Shown: positions 43,257 to 51,832 of the stretch, piece by piece | How the letters are laid out: the number at the start of each line of letters is the position of its first letter | Numbering within the stretch: the first letter of the stretch is position 1 | Assembly: GCF_003049525.1 (NCBI RefSeq) | Contig: NZ_PYWL01000017.1 | Location: 1 to 59,177 of the forward strand | Reading direction: 5' to 3' | Length of the DNA: 59,177 nt | From: Lysinibacillus fusiformis | GTDB taxonomy: Bacteria; Bacillota; Bacilli; Bacillales_A; Planococcaceae | Notes under the pieces: generated by a model | The model's database searches: none | What the model saw: the letters and a program-made list of their open reading frames with translations, nothing else | Told to the model about the DNA's origin: nothing | Made by a program: the position numbers and the translations under genes

Positions 43257-43333
43257 TTGACATTTCCTCAAAAATCATGTAAATTACCAAATGGCGAACA
43301 ATTTAAAATAAATCTTTAAAAATATTCGTATTT
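43257..43333 (+). promoter_or_regulatory. guaC promoter with PurR box pair
   Basis: -35 TTGACA (43257-43262), 17-bp spacer, -10 TAAATT (43280-43285). Downstream are two inverted PurBox cores, CGAA (43295-43298, in TGGCGAACAATTT) and TTCG (43325-43328). They are 26 nt apart, the geometry of Bacillus PurBox pairs. guaC belongs to the B. subtilis PurR regulon, so repression is expected. Confidence 0.65.
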
Positions 43334-43347
43334 TAGGAGTGTATATA

Positions 43348-44331
43348 ATGGATAACGTATTTGACTATGAAGATATTCAACTAATTCCCGCAAAATGCAT
43401 CGTAGAAAGCCGTTCAGAATGTGATACTTCCGTTACTTTAGGAGGGCATACTTTTAAACTTCCTGTAGTACCTGCTAATATGCAAACAATTATTGATGAA
43501 ACTCTTGCTAAGAAGCTTGCTGAAAACGGTTACTTTTATATCATGCACCGCTTCCAACCAGAAGCACGTATCAACTTTATTCAAGATATGCATGGCAGTG
43601 GTCTAATTGCTTCTATTAGCGTTGGTGTAAAAGAAGAAGAATATGCGTTTATTGAAGAATTAGCAGCTACAAATGTAGTACCTGATTTCATTACAATTGA
43701 TATTGCACATGGCCATTCTAATGCTGTTATTCGTATGATTCAGCATATTAAAAAACACTTACCAAATAGCTTTGTTATTGCTGGTAACGTGGGAACACCA
43801 GAAGCTGTACGTGAGCTTGAAAACGCTGGGGCAGATGCGACAAAAGTTGGAATTGGACCAGGTAAAGTTTGTATTACTAAAATTAAAACAGGCTTTGGTA
43901 CAGGTGGCTGGCAGTTAGCTGCACTTCGCTGGTGTGCAAAAGCTGCTACAAAGCCAATTATTGCTGATGGTGGTATTCGTACACACGGTGATATTGCTAA
44001 GTCTGTACGTTTTGGCGCTTCAATGGTGATGATCGGTTCTTTATTCGCGGGTCACGAAGAGTCACCTGGTCAAACAATCGAAGTCGAGGGTAAAAAGGTA
44101 AAAGAATACTTCGGCTCTGCTTCAGAATTCCAAAAAGGCGAACGTAAAAACGTCGAAGGAAAGAAAATGTATGTTGAGCATAAAGGAAGCATTAAAGATA
44201 CATTAATTGAAATGCAGCAAGACTTACAATCTTCTATTTCTTATGCAGGCGGCACAAAGTTAGAAGCTATTCGAAATGTTGATTATGTAATCGTGAAAAA
44301 CTCTATCTTCAATGGCGATAAAGTGTACTAA
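43348..44331 (+). CDS. guaC: GMP reductase
   Basis: A 327-residue TIM-barrel enzyme that converts GMP to IMP and ammonia with NADPH, in purine interconversion. The ATG at 43348 has AGGAG 8 nt upstream; a GTG at 43339 is in frame but overlaps it. Catalytic Cys is in GIGPGKVCITKIKTGFG, phosphate-binding residues are in ADGGIRTHGD, and FGSASEFQKGERKNVEGK is the GMP reductase type flap. It belongs to the IMPDH/GMPR family, without CBS domains. A terminator follows. Confidence 0.95.
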   Translation: MDNVFDYEDIQLIPAKCIVESRSECDTSVTLGGHTFKLPVVPANMQTIIDETLAKKLAENGYFYIMHRFQPEARINFIQDMHGSGLIASISVGVKEEEYAFIEELAATNVVPDFITIDIAHGHSNAVIRMIQHIKKHLPNSFVIAGNVGTPEAVRELENAGADATKVGIGPGKVCITKIKTGFGTGGWQLAALRWCAKAATKPIIADGGIRTHGDIAKSVRFGASMVMIGSLFAGHEESPGQTIEVEGKKVKEYFGSASEFQKGERKNVEGKKMYVEHKGSIKDTLIEMQQDLQSSISYAGGTKLEAIRNVDYVIVKNSIFNGDKVY

Positions 44332-44340
44332 TACGTTACA

Positions 44341-44378
44341 ACCCCACTTCAGGACAGAACAATCTGAAGTGGGTTTTT
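44341..44378 (+). terminator. terminator of guaC
   Basis: ACCCCACTTCAG pairs with CTGAAGTGGGT, followed by TTTTTTT. Confidence 0.88.
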
Positions 44379-44534
44379 TTAGATCATTTCATTATCCCCA
44401 TTTCTTTATAAACACCGTGCCTACAATACAAAACAAAATACTCTATTTATTATCAGAATTTTCTATTTTATTAGATAATTTTATATTATACTATAACTAT
44501 ACTGTATTACTTTAGAGGAACGGAGGTCTTTTCT

Positions 44535-46268
44535 ATGATTAAATCAGTGCGTAATAAGTTGGTCGCTTTAGCCATTATTGTTATTCTCATATCTACAGTG
44601 CTGGTTGGAACAGTGAATTATTTTGTAGCAAAAGGCGAGATGGATCAGGTAGGTAGACAAAGTCTTAAGAATGGCACACTAGGCATACTTGAATTAATTG
44701 CACAATTAGATGGACAGGTTCAAAATGGAAAATTAACATTAGAAGAAGCACAGGAAAGTGCCAGAACACAGATTGTTGGTAATAAAATTGAAGATCAAAA
44801 GCGATCTATCGATAACCCTGTAAAATACGGTGATAATTTTTATTTCTATGCCTTTAAGGATAATGGTATGGTTGAAACACACCCCTCTCTTGAAGGTCAA
44901 AATATATCCGACTTACAAACGAGTGATGGACGCTATTTTGTAAAGGAAATGATTGAAACGGCACAAGCAGGTGGCGGATATGTGCGGTATGACTGGGCAC
45001 TACCCTCCAATCCAGATATTATTGCTCCAAAAATTACTTATGTTGAAATGGACAAGCATTGGGGATGGATCATCGCGGCTGGTACATATGAAATGGATTT
45101 TAATGCAGGCACTAAAAATGTTTTATATTACACATTTGGTACAACCATCCTAGCTACTATAATTGGTGTCATGCTTTTTTGGTTCTTCTCTGGACAGATG
45201 ACCGCCTACATACGAAAAATTATGGTGATCACATCGGATATTGCGCAAGGTAAGCTCACAGGAGAGGACATTCCCGTTACGACAAAGGATGAACTTGGCA
45301 CACTAGCGAAGAATGTCAATAATATGAAGCAAAGCTTGCATGAGATGGTCAACAATACAAAGGACAGTGCCTCCCAAATGAGAGTTTCTTCAGAAATGCT
45401 TAGTGCGATTACAGAGGAAACGACCGCCTCAGCTGATGAAATCCATCAAGCTATCAACGACATTTCTAAAGGGGCTGTTGTGCAAGCAGAGGAGGCAGAA
45501 ATGGCTAGTAGTAAAGTGGAAACACTATCATCTCTGATTTCCAATGCTACAAGTAAATATAATGACATTACCGAAAATATGAATACTATTAATCAATCAC
45601 AAGAAAATGGTAGACAAAAAGTAGATCTATTACTGCAAAATTCTCATGAATTCACGCAAGTAATCGAAGAGTTAAGAACTAATTTTTCAAGTTTAACAAG
45701 CCAGATGAAAGAAATTCATCAAGTAGTACAAACAATAACTTCCATTTCAGAGCAAACAAATTTATTAGCGCTAAATGCAAGTATCGAAGCAGCTCGTGCA
45801 GGTGAACACGGTAAAGGATTTGCTGTAGTAGCAGAAGAAGTACGAAATTTATCAGAGGATACAAATGAAGCTACTAATCGTGTCAAAAATCTATTACAGC
45901 GCATTGAGATTGATACGGTCAATTCAGATACAAAAATGATACACACTCTTCAGCTTTCACAAAGTCAGGCAATGTCGATTACAGAAGTAAAAGGAGCTTT
46001 TACTTTCCTAGCCGATTCTATTCAGGACATAACCGAGCACCTTGTTTCTCTTAATGAGGGTATGAGTGAAATGGCAGAAAACCGTGTAGTGGTCATTCAT
46101 GCTATTAACGAAATAGCAAGCGTGGCCACAGAATCTGCTGCTGCAACAGAACAAATTAATGCATCCATTGATGAACAAAGGTCAGCCGTTACGTCTATCA
46201 TGCACTCCTCACAGGAGCTCCATACAGAGGCCGAGCGCATGTATGAATTAGTAGAACGCTTTACATGA
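44535..46268 (+). CDS. methyl-accepting chemotaxis protein, sCache type
   Basis: A 577-residue chemoreceptor. TM1 spans ~8-30, a single-Cache (sCache_2) sensor ~35-190 with NFYFYAFKDNGMVETHPSLEG and HWGWIIAAGTY, and TM2 ~195-218. HAMP spans ~220-275, followed by the signalling domain (hairpin tip NLLALNASIEAARAGEHGKGFAVVAEEVRNLSED). sCache_2 receptors often sense small organic acids. The start has GGAGG. It is not closely related to the two dCache receptors upstream. Confidence 0.95.
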   Translation: MIKSVRNKLVALAIIVILISTVLVGTVNYFVAKGEMDQVGRQSLKNGTLGILELIAQLDGQVQNGKLTLEEAQESARTQIVGNKIEDQKRSIDNPVKYGDNFYFYAFKDNGMVETHPSLEGQNISDLQTSDGRYFVKEMIETAQAGGGYVRYDWALPSNPDIIAPKITYVEMDKHWGWIIAAGTYEMDFNAGTKNVLYYTFGTTILATIIGVMLFWFFSGQMTAYIRKIMVITSDIAQGKLTGEDIPVTTKDELGTLAKNVNNMKQSLHEMVNNTKDSASQMRVSSEMLSAITEETTASADEIHQAINDISKGAVVQAEEAEMASSKVETLSSLISNATSKYNDITENMNTINQSQENGRQKVDLLLQNSHEFTQVIEELRTNFSSLTSQMKEIHQVVQTITSISEQTNLLALNASIEAARAGEHGKGFAVVAEEVRNLSEDTNEATNRVKNLLQRIEIDTVNSDTKMIHTLQLSQSQAMSITEVKGAFTFLADSIQDITEHLVSLNEGMSEMAENRVVVIHAINEIASVATESAAATEQINASIDEQRSAVTSIMHSSQELHTEAERMYELVERFT

Positions 46269-46284
46269 CATGTGACATCCTATA

Positions 46285-46319
46285 AAAAAGAATGCTACGA
46301 ATTGGTCGTAGCATTCTTC
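46285..46319. terminator. bidirectional terminator
   Basis: AAGAATGCTACG pairs with CGTAGCATTCTT around a 7-nt loop. Confidence 0.88.
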
Positions 46320-46325
46320 TTTTCA

Positions 46326-46550
46326 TTATAGTTTGTTAATAACTGCGTGGATTGTTTCCTTTAGTTCTGCATCATAGCTAGAAAGATCAACAAGGTTTCC
46401 TACACGCTCACGTAATACTGGGCGTTCAATTACTAGCTTCTCATCAAGTACTTGAACAAGTAGTTCGATAATAAGACGATCACGAACAACTAACGCTTCT
46501 TCTAAACGCTCTGGTGTAATTTTCGCATCTGTTTTTGCTGATTTTGCCAT
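46326..46550 (-). CDS. small conserved hypothetical protein, 74 aa
   Basis: A 74-residue, mostly helical, soluble protein (AKSAKTDAKITPERLEEALV at the start). It carries an AAGGGG ribosome site and a terminator just after the stop. It contains charged amphipathic helices but no known motif. I believe similar small proteins occur in related Planococcaceae, but its function is unknown. Confidence 0.7.
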   Translation of the reverse strand: MAKSAKTDAKITPERLEEALVVRDRLIIELLVQVLDEKLVIERPVLRERVGNLVDLSSYDAELKETIHAVINKL

Positions 46551-46767
46551 TTCAAAAACCCCTTTTAAATTTTATATTCATGCACATCTATTTTAGCATA
46601 CCACTAAATTATTTTAAAAACTTTCTTTCGCAAAAAATACCAAAACTTTACAATTACTAAAAGAAAGATTTACGACAATTTGTTATATTCATATCATAAT
46701 ACACTCGTATTTTGCCATATGATAAATATGTTTAGGCTCACTATACAAATACGATTGGAGGAGTTAT

Positions 46768-47223
46768 ATGAATCAAAAAAATTCAACCTATATACAGCTC
46801 ATTAAAGCTGTACCAAAGTCTTTGCAACTTTTTCTGAATGTTTGCCTAGTCCTCTTAGCACTCATACTAGCGTTTTTACTCTTTAAGGAGCTAATAGAAT
46901 TTCTTAAAATATTGCTCTTCTCTAAGGAAGGTGGCGATTACAAGCTATTCCTTGCCAACATCCTTATATTTTTCTTGTACTTTGAGTTCATTACGATGAT
47001 TATTAAATATTTTAAAGAGGATTATCATTTTCCGCTTCGATACTTTATATATATAGGTATCACAGCTATGATTCGATTAATTATCGTTGAGCACGATCAT
47101 CCTCTTAATACGTTAATTTATTCAGTTATTATTCTCATACTCATCATTAGTTACTTTATTATTAATATTACACCACTTGAAAGACCGACACGATCATCTC
47201 TATTTATGAAAAAGGAACATTAG
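46768..47223 (+). CDS. psiE: PsiE-family membrane protein
   Basis: A 151-residue protein with four membrane helices. The family core FLYFEFITMIIKYFKEDYHFPLRYFIYIGITAMIRLIIVEH (about residues 71-111) matches phosphate-starvation-inducible PsiE proteins. Its function is unknown even in E. coli, where expression depends on phosphate limitation and cAMP-CRP. The ribosome site is GGAGGAG. The 217-bp region in front is AT-rich; no PhoP box is evident. Confidence 0.85.
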   Translation: MNQKNSTYIQLIKAVPKSLQLFLNVCLVLLALILAFLLFKELIEFLKILLFSKEGGDYKLFLANILIFFLYFEFITMIIKYFKEDYHFPLRYFIYIGITAMIRLIIVEHDHPLNTLIYSVIILILIISYFIINITPLERPTRSSLFMKKEH

Positions 47224-47238
47224 CCCAGCACAACTATT

Positions 47239-48495
47239 CTAAAACGCCGTCGTACATTTTGGTTTTTCAAATACAAAGAAAAATTGCTGTAAAGCCTGTA
47301 GATATTGCTCCTGACTGATTTTTATTTGCTGCAGCATATACAGTTCTTGGACCGTTATGACTCCCATTACCAGTGAGGAAAGCTCAGCCACATCTACAAC
47401 TACTTCCACATCATAGTGACCACTTTCAATAATGTTCATCGTGCCTTCAACCACCTCGATAATGAGTTGCTGATTATTTTCAGCAAGTAATGAGTCCGAA
47501 ACTGTTAATTTAAATGTCAGTGTTACACCATTAAAATGGTGTGCCGTTAACTCTTCAAAAAAACCTTTTACATTAATAATGCGGTACATCAGTCCAACCC
47601 CTGACACGGCATTTTCATGGTAAACACTAGGAATTAAATGATTTGTACCATTTCTGACATCGCCTAAAAAGAAATGAACATTGTCTTCTTGTGTATTCCA
47701 CTCAATGCGGTTTACTTGATCTGCCTGACTGTTTAAAAATGTACTCAGCTCTAACAATGCCTGCGGTGTCTCATATATCCATTCTTTAATGACTAAATTA
47801 TTCAACATAAAATTACTCTCACCTTGCTTTTCAAATGAAAAAACGATATAGCCTTGTACGGTATCATCCTCTTTCATCGCAATCACATAGTTTTCGTCGT
47901 TTTTAAAAATAAAGGAAAGCTCTGATTTTGTTTTGAGAAACATTCCATGCTTTTGAGACGCTACCCTGTTATAACAATCTGTTAGCTGCTGTTGATCTTG
48001 CACTGTTAAATATGAAAGGTGCTTCTTCGTTGGGCCTTTAGGAAAGCTTAAGGGCTCTACTAAATATTGATACATTCTCGGTCCATATCCAAACCCCATT
48101 TTTTTATAAAAATCTGGCCTAAACGGATACAAAGCGACAAAGTGAATATCCTTTGCTAAAAAAAAGTGAAAGAATTGATGGATTAACTCCTTCGCAACTT
48201 TTTCCTTTTTATGTAGTAAATCAACTGCAACAAGCCCTACTCCGCCAATCGGTATCATTTTAGAGAAAAGGTTCATTTGAAAATCATGTAATCGCATGCC
48301 GCCAATTAGTTTGTCATCATCCCAAAGTCCAAAATAATTTAGGGATTCATCATGATTCTGATTATCCATAAAAAGATTTTTTAACTGCTCTTTTGTTGTC
48401 TGAGCTCCGTTCATTCTTCCAGGGTAGGCTCCTACAACGATACTCGCAAAAGTTAAAAAATCTTGCTCTTTTACTAATCTCTCTACCACTCTCAT
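47239..48495 (-). CDS. Eis-type GNAT N-acetyltransferase
   Basis: A 418-residue acetyltransferase of the Eis group: two tandem GNAT folds plus a sterol-carrier-like C-terminal domain. The ATG at 48495 (MRVVERLVKEQDF) follows GGAGGGG at 5 nt; the frame extends to 48540 without a site. Features are GGVGLVAVDLLHKKEKVAKELI as acetyl-CoA-binding segment of GNAT 1, FYKKMGFGYGPRMYQY as its end, and a C-terminal carboxylate-ending domain. Eis proteins acetylate aminoglycosides or lysines; the natural substrate here is unknown. Confidence 0.88.
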   Translation of the reverse strand: MRVVERLVKEQDFLTFASIVVGAYPGRMNGAQTTKEQLKNLFMDNQNHDESLNYFGLWDDDKLIGGMRLHDFQMNLFSKMIPIGGVGLVAVDLLHKKEKVAKELIHQFFHFFLAKDIHFVALYPFRPDFYKKMGFGYGPRMYQYLVEPLSFPKGPTKKHLSYLTVQDQQQLTDCYNRVASQKHGMFLKTKSELSFIFKNDENYVIAMKEDDTVQGYIVFSFEKQGESNFMLNNLVIKEWIYETPQALLELSTFLNSQADQVNRIEWNTQEDNVHFFLGDVRNGTNHLIPSVYHENAVSGVGLMYRIINVKGFFEELTAHHFNGVTLTFKLTVSDSLLAENNQQLIIEVVEGTMNIIESGHYDVEVVVDVAELSSLVMGVITVQELYMLQQIKISQEQYLQALQQFFFVFEKPKCTTAF

Positions 48496-48614
48496 TGTTT
48501 CCCCTCCATTTTCAAAGTATGATATGACGTTCATATTCATTTTCCACCCATAATAACATATATTACCACGTCATATAAATGAACAATGAACATGATTAAA
48601 GGAGGAATAAAGAA

Positions 48615-49658
48615 ATGACTTTAATTGATGCGTATATCGATGAAGTATCTAAAAAACTACATAAAAATAAACGTGAAAACATAAAGCTTGAGCTAAAAGC
48701 TACTATTGAAGATATGTTGCCAGAGCCATATTCAGAAGCAGATATAATGGAAGTGCTAAAAAAGCTTGGTAGCCCTGCAAAAGTGGCAGCAAGCTATCAA
48801 GATACGCCACGTTATTTAATTGGTCCAAACGTGTTTGATCTATACACTAGAACCATTAAACTCGTATTTCCTTGGGCAATTTTTATAACGATCATTGTTC
48901 AAGTAATTCAGAGAATTTTCCTCTATTCAGGAGAAGAAGCCTTGCTCTCCACTATCATTTCAGCATTCTCCATGACGATTGTGGCCATTATTTCTGTATC
49001 ATTTCATGTTTTGTTTTGGATCACCATTTTTTTCATCGTCATCGAACGCTCTAATACGGATAAAATTCAAATATTGCCTTTCCTGAATGACCCTAAGGAG
49101 TGGACACCTGAAAGTTTAAACATTAAAAACATTCCTAAAGACAAACTCATCACTTTAAGTGATATAATTTTTAGCTTTGTAGGGATTATTATTTTTACCT
49201 TTGTTTATTGGAATGCCAATCGTCTTTTAGGTATATATACAACAAATGGGAATGGTAGCTTAAAGTTTGTTATGCCAATCTTTAATCAAAATATTTTACA
49301 ATCCTATGCTCTTTTCTTTATGCTCTGTGTCATTCTTAGTCTTACTTTAACATTTTTAAAATGGCGTACGGGGCAATGGACCATGACGATTGCTATCATC
49401 AATGCATTGCTTCAAAGTGCGGGAACTATTGTATTTATTGTCATCGCTGTTCATCAAGATTTTATCCATAGTGCCTCCATTCCGTACATTGCCGCAATCG
49501 TAGAAAGCAACACAGCAAAGGTCTCCTCTATTATAGATAAGATCCTACTTGCCAGTATGTGCATTGCTGTTTTAGCCAATGCATTTGATATATATCAAGG
49601 ATTTAGAAAAGCTAAAATACCAGCCTCTAAAAGTGATAAATTGAAAATTTATGATTGA
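48615..49658 (+). CDS. HAAS-domain membrane protein
   Basis: A 347-residue protein. The N-terminal ~70 residues form a HAAS-type helical domain (YIDEVSKKLHKNKRENIKLELKATIEDML, then EVLKKLGSPAKVAASY), followed by about six to seven membrane helices. HAAS domains are usually linked to PadR-regulated membrane genes, but no PadR gene adjoins this one; another HAAS protein with a PadR gene lies at 56.4 kb. The ribosome site is AAGGAGG. Function unknown. Confidence 0.8.
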   Translation: MTLIDAYIDEVSKKLHKNKRENIKLELKATIEDMLPEPYSEADIMEVLKKLGSPAKVAASYQDTPRYLIGPNVFDLYTRTIKLVFPWAIFITIIVQVIQRIFLYSGEEALLSTIISAFSMTIVAIISVSFHVLFWITIFFIVIERSNTDKIQILPFLNDPKEWTPESLNIKNIPKDKLITLSDIIFSFVGIIIFTFVYWNANRLLGIYTTNGNGSLKFVMPIFNQNILQSYALFFMLCVILSLTLTFLKWRTGQWTMTIAIINALLQSAGTIVFIVIAVHQDFIHSASIPYIAAIVESNTAKVSSIIDKILLASMCIAVLANAFDIYQGFRKAKIPASKSDKLKIYD

Positions 49659-49784
49659 AAGCTCTTCTTTCAAATCGCGAAAATACCTTTCTCCTCTAAT
49701 GTTTTGTATAATAATAAAGTTGGAAGTAATTTATATACACGAATAATAATCTGCACAATTCAATTAGAGTAAGGGGAAATAACT

Positions 49785-50930
49785 ATGACCATTCTTCTAG
49801 TAGATGACAATCAAGTCAATTTATTTGTCATTGAAAAAATACTGAAAAATGCAGGTTATGAGCACTGTGTTTCTCTTTCATCTGCTAATGAGCTATTTGA
49901 TTATTTACAATTAAATGAACCAAATCCAACAGGAAGCTCAGTTGATTTAATTTTATTGGATATTATGATGCCTGAAGTAGATGGTATAGAGGCCTGCAAA
50001 CGTATTAAACAAATTGAAAGATTGAGAGATATTCAAATTATCTTTGTTACAGCGCTCGAAGATAAAAACAAACTCGCAGAAGCATTAGATATCGGGGGCG
50101 TAGATTATATTACAAAACCGATTAATAAAACGGAATTGCTTGCTAGAATACGAGTTGCCCTACGTTTAAAAGCTGAATTAGATTGGCACACTCAACATGA
50201 AAAAAAAATACAATACGAATTGGATTTAGCTACTCATGTGCAAAGAAGCCTGCTTAGTCCACCGTTAAATGAAAAGGATATTCGTCTAGAAGTCTCTTAC
50301 CTACCATCCTCTAACTTGGCAGGTGATATGTACTATTGGCATAAAATAGATGATCATCGTTATGCCATTATTTTATTGGACATGATGGGCCATGGTATAT
50401 CTGCAGCGCTAGTTTGTATGTTTATCTCCTCGGTTTTAAGAGAGGCTGTTAAACAATTAAACGACCCTGAACTTGTTATTAAAGAACTGAATCGTTATAT
50501 GACCCTGTTGCAAGATGGCAAGGATGAAAATCTTTATTATTTCACAGCGATTTATTTAGTGATTGATACGAAACAAAAAACAATCGAATACATAAATGCT
50601 GGTCATCCTGCGGGGTACGCATTAATTGATGAGGAAACTTGTGTTCCATTAAATCAAGGTAGCTGTGCAGTCGGCTTTTTCGATGAAATTAATGTCAAAA
50701 AACAATATATACAATACGAAAAAAATGTACAAATTGTTATGTTTACAGATGGTGTCTTAGAGGCAATGGGACCTTGTGAAATAGAATCAGAAAAGCATTT
50801 GCAAACGCTAACATCCTCTAAATGGGACTATGCTCAACCCCTCATCGACAACCTATTACCTAAGGACAAACAAAACAATCAACCGGATGATATGTGTGTC
50901 TTAATGATCCAAGCCCGTGCTGCTGATTAA
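49785..50930 (+). CDS. fused response regulator - PP2C (SpoIIE/RsbU-like) phosphatase
   Basis: A 381-residue protein. The receiver domain (residues 1-125) has acidic D7-D8, phosphoacceptor Asp59 in LILLDIMMPEVDG, Thr in FVTALED and Lys in YITKPINK. After a coiled linker comes a PPM/SpoIIE phosphatase domain (~150-380) with metal sites in LAGDMYYWHKI and ILLDMMGHGISAALV, then YINAGHPAG and DDMCVLMI. Such proteins dephosphorylate anti-anti-sigma factors or similar targets in partner switching. It is convergent with the CheR and hybrid-kinase genes, which probably feed the same circuit. Confidence 0.92.
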   Translation: MTILLVDDNQVNLFVIEKILKNAGYEHCVSLSSANELFDYLQLNEPNPTGSSVDLILLDIMMPEVDGIEACKRIKQIERLRDIQIIFVTALEDKNKLAEALDIGGVDYITKPINKTELLARIRVALRLKAELDWHTQHEKKIQYELDLATHVQRSLLSPPLNEKDIRLEVSYLPSSNLAGDMYYWHKIDDHRYAIILLDMMGHGISAALVCMFISSVLREAVKQLNDPELVIKELNRYMTLLQDGKDENLYYFTAIYLVIDTKQKTIEYINAGHPAGYALIDEETCVPLNQGSCAVGFFDEINVKKQYIQYEKNVQIVMFTDGVLEAMGPCEIESEKHLQTLTSSKWDYAQPLIDNLLPKDKQNNQPDDMCVLMIQARAAD

Positions 50931-50936
50931 ATAAAA

Positions 50937-50972
50937 AGAAAGAGGCTACCTCCATCCTAGGTAGCCTCTTTC
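50937..50972. terminator. bidirectional terminator
   Basis: AAAGAGGCTACC pairs with GGTAGCCTCTTT, between the convergent PP2C and CheR genes. Confidence 0.88.
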
Positions 50973-50975
50973 TCT

Positions 50976-51830
50976 TTAATCTATTTTTTGATAAATCCTT
51001 TCATTCCCAACAACTTCCCTATAATTCGAAATAACCTCTTCAAAGCGCAATGTTTCCTTATCGCCTAAACATAAAAACCCCTTGTCACTTAGGCTTTCAT
51101 AAAACAAATGATGGACCTGACTTTGCAGCTGAGGTGAAAAATAAATAAGGACATTTCTACATAAGACAACATGAAATTCATTAAATGATTGATCTGTCAC
51201 TAGGTTATGCTGGGCAAAAATAATATTCTTCAATAATGTTGGATGGAAATAAGCATATTGATAATCTGTCTTATAGTATTCCGAAAAAGCATGGGCTCCT
51301 CCTGCAAGCATATAGTTTTTCGTATATGCCTGCATTTTATGAATTGGAAAGACACCCTTCTTCGCCTTTTCTAATACTTGCTCATTCATATCTGTTGCAT
51401 AAATTACAGCCTTGTCTATAAGCCCTTCCTCTTGAAGCAAGATGGCCATAGAATAAACTTCCTCACCAGTTGCGCAGCCAGCATGCCAAATCCGGATTTC
51501 TTGGTATTCTCGTAAGGCGGGGATCACTTTTTCACGAAATGCCTTAAAAAAACTAGGGTTGCGGAACATTTCCGTGACATTGATTGAAAAATCATTTAAC
51601 AGCTGCTCTAAAAATTCCTGCTCATGAATAACCTTTTCCTGAACACGAGAAATGGTTGGAATGCTATTTATTCTCATCCTATTAAAAATTCGACGTGAAA
51701 TGGAAGAACGGTTATATTGCCGAAAATCATAACCTGATAAACGATAAATAGCCTCTAATAACAAATCAATTTCTAAATTTGTTTGCTTATTCAATTGTAT
51801 ATTTTGCTCCAATGGCTCAAAATGTTCCAT
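50976..51830 (-). CDS. CheR-type protein-glutamate O-methyltransferase
   Basis: A 284-residue CheR-like SAM methyltransferase. The N-terminal helical domain has GYDFRQYNRSSISRRIFNRM, the SAM motif I is RIWHAGCATGEEVYSMAILL, and later motifs are IYATDMNEQVLEKAKKGVF and VVLCRNVLIYF. CheR methylates glutamates on chemoreceptor helices. This copy starts 2 bp after the hybrid kinase stop, so it is more likely part of that kinase system than of classic chemotaxis; no CheB partner lies in the window. Confidence 0.92.
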   Translation of the reverse strand: MEHFEPLEQNIQLNKQTNLEIDLLLEAIYRLSGYDFRQYNRSSISRRIFNRMRINSIPTISRVQEKVIHEQEFLEQLLNDFSINVTEMFRNPSFFKAFREKVIPALREYQEIRIWHAGCATGEEVYSMAILLQEEGLIDKAVIYATDMNEQVLEKAKKGVFPIHKMQAYTKNYMLAGGAHAFSEYYKTDYQYAYFHPTLLKNIIFAQHNLVTDQSFNEFHVVLCRNVLIYFSPQLQSQVHHLFYESLSDKGFLCLGDKETLRFEEVISNYREVVGNERIYQKID

Positions 51831-51832
51831 CT

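Noticed and set aside
44312..44515. 67-codon frame after guaC
   Set aside because: It overlaps the guaC end and its terminator and is AT-rich noncoding DNA in composition.
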